From Kaistella carnis (GTDB lineage: Bacteria; Bacteroidota; Bacteroidia; Flavobacteriales; Weeksellaceae): a DNA stretch of 64,000 nt. Under the pieces are notes generated by a model that made no database searches, was not told where the DNA came from, and saw only the letters and a program-made list of their open reading frames with translations. The DNA lies in NCBI RefSeq assembly GCF_003860585.1, contig NZ_CP034159.1:2852001-2916000 (forward strand). Reading direction: 5' to 3'. The position numbers and the translations under genes are program-made. Positions within the stretch are counted from its first letter, which is position 1; every line of letters begins with the position of its first letter. Positions 44,087 to 52,858 of this stretch are shown here, piece by piece.

Positions 44087-44530
44087 TTGGGTAATTGAGT
44101 GAATGGTCAATAGTGAATGAGTGAACAGTCAATGCTCAACAAAGAACACACTTCATTAAATCCAAATTTCAAAATGACTTAGGAGTTATTGGCGTAAATA
44201 AAAATTGAAATTTCTTCCAAAAACACTCTTCAACTAATAACACCTAAACATTCCTTTTGTTCGAACTGCGGCCAAAATTAAGCATCGAAGCGTAATTGAT
44301 ATTTCCGCGCAAGTTTTGGAAACCTAACGCAGTGGTTCGACGACCCTCGGGAGTCAAATTTTGTCAGAAGAAATTAGCATTTTTTAGCAAATAGATCCAG
44401 TCTTGAACTTTTTGTTTGACTCCCTCGAATCTTCGATTTCAAGACAAAAAGTAAAGAAATCATTTGATAAAAATAACATTCCATTATGCAGGAAGTAAGG
44501 AATAAACTACTGTGATTACACAAGTGCGAC
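44087..44530. other. Gene-less region after recX
   Basis: No gene is visible. It contains GTGAATG/GAGTGA-type words near 44090-44135 and a stretch at about 44240-44460 in which CTTTTTGTTTGACTCCCTCG and TTCGATTTCAAGACAAAAAG give an imperfect inverted repeat. It may be a further dispersed repeat. Confidence 0.4.
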
Positions 44531-44639
44531 ACTAGATTGCCGCAGCGGCTTGAAAGGGAATTGATAATTGATAATACCGGCGGCCGCTTCGCAATGACAT
44601 AGCGCCGTTATTGCGAAGAAGGCGGAATCTTAACCTCGT

Positions 44640-44797
44640 TTTACCGTTTTCAGACGGATACCCAGTATGCTGGCTATAAACCGATTGTTTGGTCTCATTT
44701 CCCGAGAGATAATCTTCGATAATCAACTTTTTATCATCATCCAAAAAATACAGTCTTTTGTTGCGCCACTGTCCTGTGGCTTTATTTTCTTATTCAT
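44640..44797 (-). pseudogene. Remnant of a transposase N terminus
   Basis: In one frame the remnant opens MNKKIKPQDSGATK. After a frame change near 44755 it reads RLYFLDDDKKLIIEDYLSGN, then ETKQSVYSQHTGYPSENGK. The second part resembles the N-terminal HTH of IS3-type OrfA proteins in flavobacteria. An inverted pair GTTTACAC/GTGTAAAC and an ACCTGT/ACAGGT pair lie just upstream, as seen before such genes. The rest of the element is missing. Confidence 0.35.
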
Positions 44798-44959
44798 GTT
44801 TACACTTTTTTGTGTAAACCTGTTTAAGACAGGTAAGTTGTATTATTCTTTTTTCAGTTGGCACAATCGGTGTTTTTTTAACGCTACGACCCTTTTTCAT
44901 TATTTTATTTTTTTTGTCACATCTTTTTCTAATGACAGGCTTAAATGCGTTATTTTTAG

Positions 44960-44967
44960 TAATTTTG
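44960..44967 (+). promoter_or_regulatory. -7 promoter element before the polysaccharide locus
   Basis: TAATTTTG lies 19 bases before the wza-like remnant. It may still drive the downstream genes. Confidence 0.4.
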
Positions 44968-44986
44968 GCGCTACGTTTTATTAAAA

Positions 44987-45204
44987 ATGAAAAGATTCAG
45001 AATTACTTTTTTGTTGGTCGCGCTGCTTTTAGGAGCCGCCTCCTGCAAGCCGAAAAACAATTATGTGTACTTGTCCACGCCCAATTCTCAGCCAGAAATC
45101 ACAGAATATGAATATGTAGGAGCAATCCCAACAGAAGTCTTTGGTTTCAGATTGGGGGTGCTGCTTTGGGAATAATTTCATTAATCATTGGTTTAACAAG
45201 ATAA
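44987..45204 (+). pseudogene. Polysaccharide-export lipoprotein remnant (Wza-like)
   Basis: The first 45 codons encode a lipoprotein signal (LLVALLLGAASCKPK) and NNYVYLSTPNSQPEITEYEY, as at the start of Bacteroidota Wza-like export proteins of about 260 residues. The frame then stops early. A second frame ending at 45204 reads QIGGAALGIISLIIGLTR, a plausible hydrophobic tail. Nearly all of the export domain is missing, consistent with an internal deletion. Family assignment rests on position before wzc and on the signal. Confidence 0.45.
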
Positions 45205-45207
45205 GGT

Positions 45208-46548
45208 ATGGAACTTTTAGAACTCGTAACAGTAAAAGATCCTGTTAATATCAAAAAAATGATTCTGCGCTATTCTATTTCCCAATACAATGATTTGGTG
45301 ATTACCCGCAATAGAACGTTGCGCCAGGCCACACCTTCCAACCCTGCTATTATTGAATTCAATAAAGAAATCGCCTCTTTGCGATCTTTAATACAAGACA
45401 ATTTGGTAAAATCCAAGCAATCTATTCAAATGAATATTTCTTGTTTAAATGCTCAGTTGAATACTTCTAAAGCAGATATCAGTAAATTTCCTACCCAGGA
45501 AAAGATCTTCCGAAATATTGACCGGCAGCAAAACTTAAAAGAATCATTGTATCTTTTCTTGTTACAGAAGAAAGAGGAAACCTCTATTGCGATGGCCGTA
45601 AGCACGGCCAAAGTACGGGTGATTAATCTAGCATATACCCTGGCCGGACCTGTAGCACCCCTGGCAGAACAAATTCTTTTAGGGAGCCTTTTGGGTGGTT
45701 TCCTGTTGCCGGTATTGATTATGTTTGTTCTTTTCACGCTGGATACCAAGGTAAAATCCAAAAATGATCTTAGCACTGCCTTGCCAGAGATTCTAGTTTT
45801 AGCGGAGGTTCCCTCTATAGGCAAAAATGACAGCGATTTGATTGGTAAGAATGAACTGTCCTTGTATGCGGAATCTTTTAGGATCCTGACTGCCAATGTG
45901 AAGTTCATTTTAAAAAATCCTAAAGATGCACAGGTAATTCTCTTCACATCGTCGGTAAAAGGCGAAGGAAAGACCACTATTTCTATCAACTCTGCCTTGG
46001 CCCTGGCCACTAATAAAAAAGTGCTGCTTATCGGCGCAGATTTACGAAATCCTCAATTGGGAAGGTATGTTCCTGCTTCAAAAGCTGGCCTTTCGAATTA
46101 TCTGGCCGAGGCCGAGGAAACAGCTTTTTCTAAATTTATTTTTAAATCACAGCTTCATGAAAATTTAGATAGCGGCAGTATTCCTCCCAACCCTACTGAT
46201 CTTTTGGAAGACAAAAAAATGGGTGATCTACTGCAGCGTTTAAAGCCGCTGTATAATTATATCTTGATTGATTCGGCGCCAATGATGATGGTGAGTGATT
46301 CTTTTCATCTGCTGAAATTTTCCGATTTGCTTGTTTATGTGGTACGTTCTAATTATACGGAGAAAGAATTGCTGGCTTATGCTAAGTCTGTTGCGGACGA
46401 CCATCATGTGAGTAAAATGGGCTTGGTCTTAAATGATGTCAACAAAAGCGAGATGCGTTACGGTTATGGCGGCAAATACAGCTATGGTTATGTAGCAGAG
46501 AAAGAAAATACGGGAATCAACCGATTCTTAAATTGGTTTAAAAAATAG
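45208..46548 (+). CDS. Wzc-like tyrosine autokinase, N-terminally truncated
   Basis: The 446 residues correspond to the C-terminal part of a Wzc-like polysaccharide co-polymerase of about 790. A membrane segment near 155-175 (LLGSLLGGFLLPVLIMFVLF) is followed by a BY-kinase domain: Walker A SSVKGEGKTTISIN, Walker A' LLIGADLRNPQL, Walker B YILIDSAPMMMV. It ends in a tyrosine cluster (YGYGGKYSYGYVA). The Wzz chain-length domain and first membrane helix are absent, so ordinary co-polymerase function is unlikely. The start follows the wza remnant by three bases. Confidence 0.75.
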   Translation: MELLELVTVKDPVNIKKMILRYSISQYNDLVITRNRTLRQATPSNPAIIEFNKEIASLRSLIQDNLVKSKQSIQMNISCLNAQLNTSKADISKFPTQEKIFRNIDRQQNLKESLYLFLLQKKEETSIAMAVSTAKVRVINLAYTLAGPVAPLAEQILLGSLLGGFLLPVLIMFVLFTLDTKVKSKNDLSTALPEILVLAEVPSIGKNDSDLIGKNELSLYAESFRILTANVKFILKNPKDAQVILFTSSVKGEGKTTISINSALALATNKKVLLIGADLRNPQLGRYVPASKAGLSNYLAEAEETAFSKFIFKSQLHENLDSGSIPPNPTDLLEDKKMGDLLQRLKPLYNYILIDSAPMMMVSDSFHLLKFSDLLVYVVRSNYTEKELLAYAKSVADDHHVSKMGLVLNDVNKSEMRYGYGGKYSYGYVAEKENTGINRFLNWFKK

Positions 46549-46557
46549 GAGCATACT

Positions 46558-47550
46558 ATGATGAAAAATAAAACAATATTGGTCACCGGGGGAGCAGGAT
46601 TTATTGGCAGTAATCTCTGCGAGGCGCTACTCGAGAAAAATTATCAGGTAAGATGTCTGGATAATTTTGCTACAGGTAAAAAAGAAAACATTGCGCCTTT
46701 TTTAGAACATCCGGATTTTATATTGATTGAAGGGGACATTCGTGATCTGGAAACCTGTCAACACGCCTGTAAAGGTGTTGATTTTGTGCTACATCAGGCA
46801 GCGTTAGGTTCAGTGCCCAGATCCATTAATGATCCGCTGACGAGCAATGAAGTCAATGTAAATGGTTTTTTAAATATGCTGAAAGCAGCCGGAGATCAGC
46901 AGGTACAGCGTTTTGTTTATGCTGCCAGTTCTTCTACTTATGGTGATTCTACGGTGTTGCCGAAAGTGGAGGAAAATATTGGAAACCCTTTATCTCCTTA
47001 TGCGGTGACTAAATTGGTGAATGAAATTTATGCGCAGGTTTTTAACCGCGTGTATGGCCTCAATACCATCGGACTGCGGTATTTCAATGTCTTCGGAAGA
47101 AGACAGGATCCGAACGGCGCGTATGCAGCAGTGATTCCAAAATTCACCATGCAACTCATGAATCATGAATCTCCTGTCATCAATGGTGACGGTAATTATT
47201 CCCGTGATTTCACCTATATCGATAATGTAGTGCAAATGAACCTGCGGGCCATAGAATCGGATAATCCGCACGCCCTCAACCAGGTCTATAATACCGCGGT
47301 TGGAGACCGGACCACCATTGCAGAAATGGCCGAAATGATCAAGAAATATCTGTCAGCCTACGATCCGAAAATTGCAGAGGTCGAAATTACCTACGGTCCG
47401 GTCCGAAACGGAGATATTCCACACTCGCTGGCTTCCATAGACAAAGCCAGAAGGTTGTTGAACTATGAACCTACCCATGTTTTCAGTGAAGGCCTAAAGG
47501 AAGCAGTAACCTGGTATTGGGAGCATCTCCGCGACATTACCAGCAATTAA
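46558..47550 (+). CDS. UDP-N-acetylglucosamine 4-epimerase-like SDR (WbpP/TviC type)
   Basis: The complete 330-residue extended SDR has VTGGAGFIGSNLCEALLEKN at the N terminus, a serine/threonine at AASSSTYGDS and the catalytic YxxxK in LSPYAVTKLVNEI. NGDGNYSRDFTYIDNVVQMN is also present. It interconverts UDP-GlcNAc and UDP-GalNAc (or their uronic acids) for surface polysaccharide. The gene starts nine bases after wzc and precedes a UDP-sugar dehydrogenase, the same pair found in Vi-antigen and O-antigen loci. Confidence 0.88.
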   Translation: MMKNKTILVTGGAGFIGSNLCEALLEKNYQVRCLDNFATGKKENIAPFLEHPDFILIEGDIRDLETCQHACKGVDFVLHQAALGSVPRSINDPLTSNEVNVNGFLNMLKAAGDQQVQRFVYAASSSTYGDSTVLPKVEENIGNPLSPYAVTKLVNEIYAQVFNRVYGLNTIGLRYFNVFGRRQDPNGAYAAVIPKFTMQLMNHESPVINGDGNYSRDFTYIDNVVQMNLRAIESDNPHALNQVYNTAVGDRTTIAEMAEMIKKYLSAYDPKIAEVEITYGPVRNGDIPHSLASIDKARRLLNYEPTHVFSEGLKEAVTWYWEHLRDITSN

Positions 47551-47583
47551 TTTTTTAATACAAAACATAGCGCATATCTTACT

Positions 47584-48858
47584 ATGAAACATAAAATATC
47601 AGTTATAGGTCTTGGCTACGTAGGGCTCCCTTTAGCACGGCTCTTCGCTACAAAATATAATGTTGTTGGCTTCGACATTAATGCCAGAAGAATTCAGGAA
47701 CTCAGACAGGGCACCGATGCGACCCTGGAAGTGGAAGACGATATCCTGCAGGCGGTTCTCAAAGAAAACAATTCCACGGAAAACGGACTCTATGTAAGCC
47801 ATGACTTGGCCGACATTCAGGATGCCAATATCTATATCGTCACCGTGCCTACGCCGGTAGATAAAAACAATAAACCCGATCTTACACCCCTGTACAAAGC
47901 CAGTGAAACGGTGGGGGAAGTTTTGCAGAAAGGCGATGTGGTCATTTATGAATCTACCGTTTATCCGGGTGCCACAGAGGAAGAATGTATTCCGGTTTTG
48001 GAAAAAGTTTCAGGATTAAAGTTCAATCAGGATTTCTTTGCGGGATATTCGCCCGAACGGATTAATCCGGGTGATAAAGAACATACCGTTGAAAAAATAT
48101 TAAAAGTAACCGCAGGTTCCACCCCAGAAATTGGCAGGGTGGTCGATGACCTTTATAAATCGGTGATCACCGCCGGAACGCATCTGGCACCCACCATTAA
48201 AGTCGCCGAAGCCGCCAAAGTCATTGAAAATTCTCAGCGCGATATCAATATTGCCTTTGTCAATGAACTGGCGAAAATATTTAACCTCATGGGCATCGAT
48301 ACGCAGGAGGTCTTGGTAGCCGCGGGCACGAAGTGGAATTTCCTTCCCTTTAAACCAGGCTTGGTGGGAGGACACTGTATTGGTGTTGATCCTTATTATC
48401 TGGCACAAAGAGCCCAGGAATTTGGCTACCATCCGGAAATTATTCTCGCCGGAAGAAGGCTGAATGATTCTATGGGGCAGTATGTGGCTTCCCAAGTGGT
48501 GAAAACCATGATCAAGAAAGATATTGCCGTTAATAATGCCAAAGTTTTAATGCTGGGAATTACTTTTAAAGAAAATTGCCCGGATGTTCGAAATACGAAA
48601 ATTGTCGATGTTATTGCTGCTTTAGAAGATTATGGAATGCAGATTACTACTTATGATCCTTGGGCGAATGCCGACGAGGTACACCATGAATATGGTCTTG
48701 TAAGCACGACAGAAATTCCAACCGATCAATTCGATGCCATTGTTTTGGGCGTTGCCCATAATGAGTTTTTAGCGTTGGATTTACAGGCCCTTAAAAAAGA
48801 TAAAGCCATTGTTTACGATGTGAAAGGAATTCTGGAAAACAGCGATTCAAAACTTTAA
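47584..48858 (+). CDS. UDP-N-acetyl-hexosamine 6-dehydrogenase (WbpA/TviB type)
   Basis: A complete 424-residue nucleotide-sugar dehydrogenase. The NAD motif is [20 protein letters not shown], followed by [19 protein letters not shown]. The catalytic lysine region is [20 protein letters not shown], the catalytic cysteine is in [16 protein letters not shown], and a C-terminal Rossmann domain follows. It oxidises UDP-GlcNAc or UDP-GalNAc to the uronic acid. With the epimerase it could make UDP-GalNAcA, although the rest of the pathway here is broken. Confidence 0.9.
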   Translation: MKHKISVIGLGYVGLPLARLFATKYNVVGFDINARRIQELRQGTDATLEVEDDILQAVLKENNSTENGLYVSHDLADIQDANIYIVTVPTPVDKNNKPDLTPLYKASETVGEVLQKGDVVIYESTVYPGATEEECIPVLEKVSGLKFNQDFFAGYSPERINPGDKEHTVEKILKVTAGSTPEIGRVVDDLYKSVITAGTHLAPTIKVAEAAKVIENSQRDINIAFVNELAKIFNLMGIDTQEVLVAAGTKWNFLPFKPGLVGGHCIGVDPYYLAQRAQEFGYHPEIILAGRRLNDSMGQYVASQVVKTMIKKDIAVNNAKVLMLGITFKENCPDVRNTKIVDVIAALEDYGMQITTYDPWANADEVHHEYGLVSTTEIPTDQFDAIVLGVAHNEFLALDLQALKKDKAIVYDVKGILENSDSKL

Positions 48859-48863
48859 GCGGT

Positions 48864-49010
48864 ATGATGAAAATTGCAATTGTTGGAACTGGCTATGTAG
48901 GATTATCTAATGCCATCTTATTAGCACAGCATAACGAGGTGGTTGCCTTGGATATTGTACCTGAAAAAGTAAAAATGCTTAATGTAAAAGAGTCTCCTGA
49001 AAATCAGTGA
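48864..49010 (+). pseudogene. 5' fragment of UDP-glucose 6-dehydrogenase
   Basis: The 48 codons read [20 protein letters not shown], then [20 protein letters not shown] before a stop. This is the start of a Ugd protein of about 390 residues. Everything after the first Rossmann strand pair is missing. The sequence after the stop shows no continuation in any frame. Confidence 0.8.
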
Positions 49011-49124
49011 ATTTTTATCAAGCAAGGCTTTAAATTATTGTTCTAATAGAACCATAAAATTATAAAATAATTTAGTGGTAATATGCCTATTACAGCGTAA
49101 AGTATCTTAAAATAAAATTATAGA

Positions 49125-49871
49125 ATGAGTCAATTAAAAAAAGGGGCGGTGTTATCGTATGTTAATATTTTATTAACAAATACGATTGGATTGATTCTTA
49201 CCCCTTTTATTATTAGAAGTTTAGGCGATTCAGAATATGGGTTGTATACACTTGTAGGCTCACTAATTGCCTACTTTACTCTAATGGATTTAGGTTTGAA
49301 CAATACAATTGTTCGATATGTCGCTTTTTATAAACATAATAACGATAAAAAAGGAGAAGAAGATTTTTTAGGTTTAATATTCGTAATGTACTCGGTGATT
49401 TCTGTTCTTGTGGTAATAATAGGCTTTTTCTTGTATTTTAGGTTAGATGACATTTTTAAAAAGTCGCTCACAACAGCGCAAATTGTTGAAGCAAAAAACA
49501 TGTTTATTATTTTGGTATTTAATATTGCCATAACTGTGCCTGGAGGTGCTTTTATCGCGATTTGTAACGCTTACGAAAAATTTGTGTTTCCTAGATTACT
49601 TACAATTCTAAAATATATAGTTAGAAGTATATTAATACTAATTTTATTAGGCTTCATGCCAGAAGCAATTACTTTAGTTTGGATAGATACTGGAATCAGT
49701 ATCATATTCATTAGTATTAGTATTTATTTTGTGTTGTGGAAATTGAATGTACGAATTACATACTCGAAATTTGATTTAAAACTATTAAAAGAAATCTCAT
49801 CATACTCATTTTGGGTTTTTCTATCTGCTATTGTGATGAATATGCAACGCTTAAAGAAACTCACGGCATAA
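49125..49871 (+). pseudogene. Wzx-type flippase, truncated
   Basis: The 248-residue frame opens like an oligosaccharide flippase (GAVLSYVNILLTNTIGLILT, then PFIIRSLGDSEYGLYTLVGS) and has about six membrane helices, half of the normal twelve to fourteen. The last 13 residues do not fit the family; the true flippase sequence ends near SYSFWVFLSAIV. From there on the DNA belongs to a ligase gene in another frame. Confidence 0.8.
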
Positions 49872-50095
49872 GAAAGTTTCAGGTCATTCAGGACGAATTG
49901 AATAAAATTTCTATCCTATTTATCATTGATCAAGCGGTTTACTCTGAAAAAATTGAACGTATATTTCTTCACAACTGGCAGGATAGGGTGGGTACTAATA
50001 TGACGATCGACCTGGCGTATGTTGAAGAGATCCCCGGTGACAAAAGCGGAAAGTTTAGAATGGTGAAAAATAACATAAAACACCTTTTGAATTAA
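49841..50095 (+). pseudogene. 3' fragment of a CapK-like (phenylacetate-CoA-ligase-like) gene
   Basis: This frame reads YATLKETHGIRKFQVIQDEL, then NKISILFIIDQAVYSEKIER and EEIPGDKSGKFRMVKNNI. It is the C-terminal domain of the adenylate-forming proteins commonly found in capsule loci (CapK). It has lost its first 350 or so residues. The fragment is fused out of frame to the truncated flippase. Confidence 0.7.
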
Positions 50096-50218
50096 AATCC
50101 GCATCACGTTCTTCCAACAAAATCACCTTCGTTGCGAGGACTCACGGATTACAAATCCGCGCCATCGGGTTGTTGTGAGGTAGTTGTTGTTGAGTTGTGG
50201 AGTGATTGCGAATCCTGT

Positions 50219-51351
50219 GTCATTGCGAATCGGTATCCAGAACGATTAATAAGCAATGTCTTTTCAAGCCGCTGAAGCAATCTCGTATTACACTTGTGCA
50301 CCATAACTCCAGATTGCTTCGTCGGTCGTTCCTTCCTCCTCGCAATGACGGGGACGCAGTTCTCCTGGCAAAGACGATCGTTTGTCATTACGAAGCGGCG
50401 TCCACACTTACAACTGTTAAAATACTTTCAAGCCGTTGAAGCAATCTCGTATCATACTTTTGTACCATAACTCCAGATTGCTTCGTTGATCGTTCCTTCC
50501 TCCTCGCAATGACGGGGACGCAGTTCTCCTGGCAAAGACGATCGTTTGTCATTGCGAAGCGGCGTCCACACTTACAACTGCTAAAATAATTTCAAGCCGC
50601 TGAAGCAATCTCGTATTACACTTGTGCACCATAATGCCAGATTGCTTCGTCGGTCGTTCCTCCCTCCTCGCAATGACGGGGACGCAGTTCTCCTGGCAAA
50701 GACGATCGTTTGTCATTACGAAGCGGCGTCCACACTTACAACTGTTAAAATACTTTCAAGCCGTTGAAGCAATCTCGTATCATACTTTTGTACCATAACT
50801 CCAGATTGCTTCGTTGATCGTTCCTTCCTCCTCGCAATGACGGGGACGCAGTTCTCCTGGCAAAGACGATCGTTTGTCATTCCTTTCGAGCCGTTGAAGC
50901 AATCTCGTATCATACTTTTGCACCATAACTCCAGATTGCTTCGTCGGTCGTTCCTCCCTCCTCGCAATGACAGCAGTTTGTCATTGCGAAGCGGCGTCCA
51001 CACTTACAACTGCTAAAATACTTTCAAGCCGCTGAAGCAATCTCGTATTACACTTGTGCACCATAATGCCAGATTGCTTCGTCGGTCGTTCCTCCCTCCT
51101 CGCAAAGACGATCGTTTGTCATTCCTTTCGAGCCGCTGAAGCAATCTCGTATTACACTTGTGCACCATAATGCCAGATTGCTTCGTCGGTCGTTCCTCCC
51201 TCCTCGCAAAGACGATCGTTTGTCATTCCTTTCGAGCCGCTGAAGCAATCTCGTATTACACTTGTGCACCATAATGCCAGATTGCTTCGTCGGTCGTTCC
51301 TCCCTCCTCGCAATGACGGGGATGCAGTTTTCCTGGCAAAGACGATCGTTT
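50219..51351. repeat. Tandem array of palindromic units, array 1
   Basis: Eight units occur, each with left-arm end GAAGCAATCTC, a spacer of about 25 bases, and right arm AGATTGCTTCGTCGGTCGTT ending TCCTCGCAATGAC. Right arms start at 50311, 50475, 50639, 50803, 50933, 51071, 51175 and 51279. Periods are 164, 164, 164, 130, 138, 104 and 104. Two spacer types (TATTACACTTGTGCACC and TATCATACTTTTGTACC) alternate early on, giving a 328-base higher-order period. GTCATTGCGA at the outer left mirrors TCGCAATGAC at the outer right. Open frames through this region are by-products of the repeat. Confidence 0.9.
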
Positions 51352-51790
51352 GTCATTGCGAAGCGGCGTCCACACTTACAACTGTTAAAATACTTTCAAG
51401 CCGCTGAAGCAATCTGCCGAATTATTCCTAACTTCGATGGATGAAACCAGGGTTTATATACATTCTCACCAATAAAACCCATACCGTCTTGTATGTAGGC
51501 GTGACTTCCAATTTGCCTCAAAGAATCTTGGATCATAAAGAGAAGAGGTATGCGAACAGTTTTAGTAAAAGATATAATGTAGATCAACTTGTTTTTTGGG
51601 AATTTTTTCAGGAAATTGGAGATGCTATTATGCGTGAAAAACAAATTAAGGGTGGTTCAAGACAGAAAAAACTGGATTTAATCAATGCTTTAAATCCAGA
51701 GTGGAATGATTTGTATGAGGACATCAGAGATATTATGAATCCATTCACTTAAGATTGCTTCGTCGGTCGTTCCTTCCTCCTCGCAATGAC
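51352..51790 (+). mobile_element. Gene-bearing palindromic unit 1 (GIY-YIG)
   Basis: The outer left GTCATTGCGAAGCGGC and the inner left GAAGCAATCT are followed by the nuclease gene in place of the short spacer. The inner right AGATTGCTTCGTCGGTCGTT and the outer right TCGCAATGAC follow directly. It is thus the same unit as in the array with a gene at its centre. Mobility is inferred. Confidence 0.6.
51441..51752 (+). CDS. Stand-alone GIY-YIG nuclease, copy 1
   Basis: The 103-residue single-domain protein carries the GIY-YIG motif as FIYILTNKTHTVLYVGVTSN, the catalytic arginine in LPQRILDHK and the catalytic glutamate in AIMREKQIKGGSRQKKLDLI. It ends NPEWNDLYEDIRDIM. Such UPF0213-like nucleases make single-strand or double-strand cuts; their targets are unknown. 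A promoter-like TAACTTCG ends four bases before the start codon. The gene sits between the two arms of a repeat unit. It differs from copy 2 at about 14 positions, mostly conservative. Confidence 0.9.
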   Translation: MKPGFIYILTNKTHTVLYVGVTSNLPQRILDHKEKRYANSFSKRYNVDQLVFWEFFQEIGDAIMREKQIKGGSRQKKLDLINALNPEWNDLYEDIRDIMNPFT

Positions 51791-51995
51791 GGGGGTGGAC
51801 TCTTCGTCGCAAAGGCGATTGGATTCCTGCCTGTGCTCACTAACCGAGATTGCTTCGTCGGTCGTTCCTTCCTCCTCGCAATGACGGGGAAGCAGTTCTC
51901 CTCGCAATGACGGGGGTGGAGTTTTCGTTGCAAAGGCGATTGGATTCCTGCCTGTGCTCACTAACCGAGATTGCTTCGTCAGTCTTCGGCTCTCC
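51791..51995. repeat. Degenerate right-arm copies after nuclease copy 1
   Basis: Two further AGATTGCTTCGTC arms (from 51847 and 51968) and a GGCGATTGGATTCCTGCCTG stretch repeated twice (51809-51850 and 51930-51967). They lack clear left arms, so they are partial units. Confidence 0.75.
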
Positions 51996-52012
51996 CCGTA
52001 ATGAGCTACAAC

Positions 52013-52045
52013 AAAAAAGACCTCCCAATCAGGAGGCCCTTTTTG
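52013..52045 (-). terminator. Terminator of the four-gene cassette
   Basis: On the minus strand GGGCCTCCTG and TTGGGAGGTC form a stem followed by TTTTTTG, seven bases after the last stop codon of the cassette. Confidence 0.85.
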
Positions 52046-52051
52046 CACCAG

Positions 52052-52240
52052 TTATTTCAGTCGTTTTCTGAAGGAGGTGATGAGGTATTTCAGTCCTAAA
52101 GTGAAGAGGTAACTGGCCATTCCTCCAAGGCCTGCTAAAACAATTGTTTTAATGACTTCTTCTCTTTGGATCTGCAGCATCACAATCAATGCCATGCCAC
52201 TGGCGGCACTGATGCGTTGTGCAGTGTCAAACTGCATCAT
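52052..52240 (-). CDS. Small membrane protein, cassette gene 4
   Basis: The 62-residue protein opens MMQFDTAQRISAASGMALIV and has two hydrophobic stretches (GMALIVMLQI and IVLAGLGGMASYLFTLGL) with a basic end FRKRLK. The start overlaps the preceding stop as ATGA, so translation is coupled. A longer frame covering the same stretch reads through the neighbouring gene and is not used. Size and charge resemble phage holins, but no family is recognised. Confidence 0.6.
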   Translation of the reverse strand: MMQFDTAQRISAASGMALIVMLQIQREEVIKTIVLAGLGGMASYLFTLGLKYLITSFRKRLK

Positions 52241-52455
52241 GGCTTGCCCTCGTTTTCGACGGCTGTCTGGCTGAGTGCGCTGGCGATGCCACCTGCTAAG
52301 GCCGTGTAACCAGCCAGGGTGATGAGCACCGCTGGTAGTGGAATGACTGCCGTGGTTATCACAGCACTGATGGTCGTTAATACCAAGCCATAATTTCTGA
52401 TCTTGCGAAAGAACCGTGGAGTCGGCTCCTGCAATCGTTGAATGATCTTTTTCAT
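52237..52455 (-). CDS. Small membrane protein, cassette gene 3
   Basis: The 72-residue protein has a basic start MKKIIQRLQEPTPRFFRKIR followed by two hydrophobic segments (NYGLVLTTISAVITTAVIPL and AVLITLAGYTALAGGIASAL). ATGA overlaps link it to both neighbours. Together with gene 4 it looks like a pair of holin-type proteins next to a DUF5675 protein. Confidence 0.7.
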   Translation of the reverse strand: MKKIIQRLQEPTPRFFRKIRNYGLVLTTISAVITTAVIPLPAVLITLAGYTALAGGIASALSQTAVENEGKP

Positions 52456-52856
52456 GATAACTTGTTTTTAATGATGAGTCGTATTTCATAGCCCTGATCC
52501 AGCAATGGATACAGGCGGTCTTTCAATCGTTCCAAAGCAATTCGTGATGAACTGCCTTTTCCTTCTCCGGTATGTTGGAGCACGGGTGCAATGCACCCTT
52601 TTAATTCTAGGGCCGCATGATTGGCGGGATGGATCAGGATATCCTTTCTGCCCGGGACCGCCACCACTTCAAAGTGCCACTTGAATTTCAAACTGCAACG
52701 CTTTCGCAGCAGATATGTACCTTCCGGAATACAGGAAATACGGGGTGCATTTCCCAACCAGGGTAACTCGATCGTTTTACAGACTTCCATGCCTTCAAAA
52801 AGCAACACCCCATTCACGCCTTTCTGGTACGGTGTTCTTATTAAATGTAGGTCCAT
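52452..52856 (-). CDS. DUF5675 protein, cassette gene 2
   Basis: The 134-residue protein shows KGVNGVLLFEGMEVCKTIEL, RISCIPEGTYLLRKRCSLKF and ILIHPANHAALELKGCIAPV, with a later histidine near residue 95. This is the DUF5675 arrangement. The family is found in Bacteroidota phages and phage-like loci and has been linked by context with lysis or cell-wall processing; its activity is unproven. It begins two bases after the 252-aa gene and overlaps the next gene by four. Confidence 0.8.
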   Translation of the reverse strand: MDLHLIRTPYQKGVNGVLLFEGMEVCKTIELPWLGNAPRISCIPEGTYLLRKRCSLKFKWHFEVVAVPGRKDILIHPANHAALELKGCIAPVLQHTGEGKGSSSRIALERLKDRLYPLLDQGYEIRLIIKNKLS

Positions 52857-52858
52857 GA

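Noticed and set aside
44667..44984. 105-aa hydrophobic frame before the polysaccharide locus
   Set aside because: The Phe-rich composition follows from T-rich DNA; the opposite strand carries the transposase-like remnant.
45208..46548. Full-length Wzc
   Set aside because: The chain-length (Wzz) domain and first membrane helix are missing, so it is called truncated.
50219..51351. CRISPR array
   Set aside because: Units are over 100 bases, palindromic and mutually similar throughout, spacers are not unique, and no cas gene is present.
50149..51356. Open frames reading RGGRNDRRSN-like peptides
   Set aside because: They recur with the repeat period and on both strands; they are by-products of the palindromic repeat.
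52240..52489. N-terminal extension of cassette gene 4
   Set aside because: The extension overlaps the well-formed 72-aa gene in another frame and is rich in His/Gln/Arg without family resemblance.
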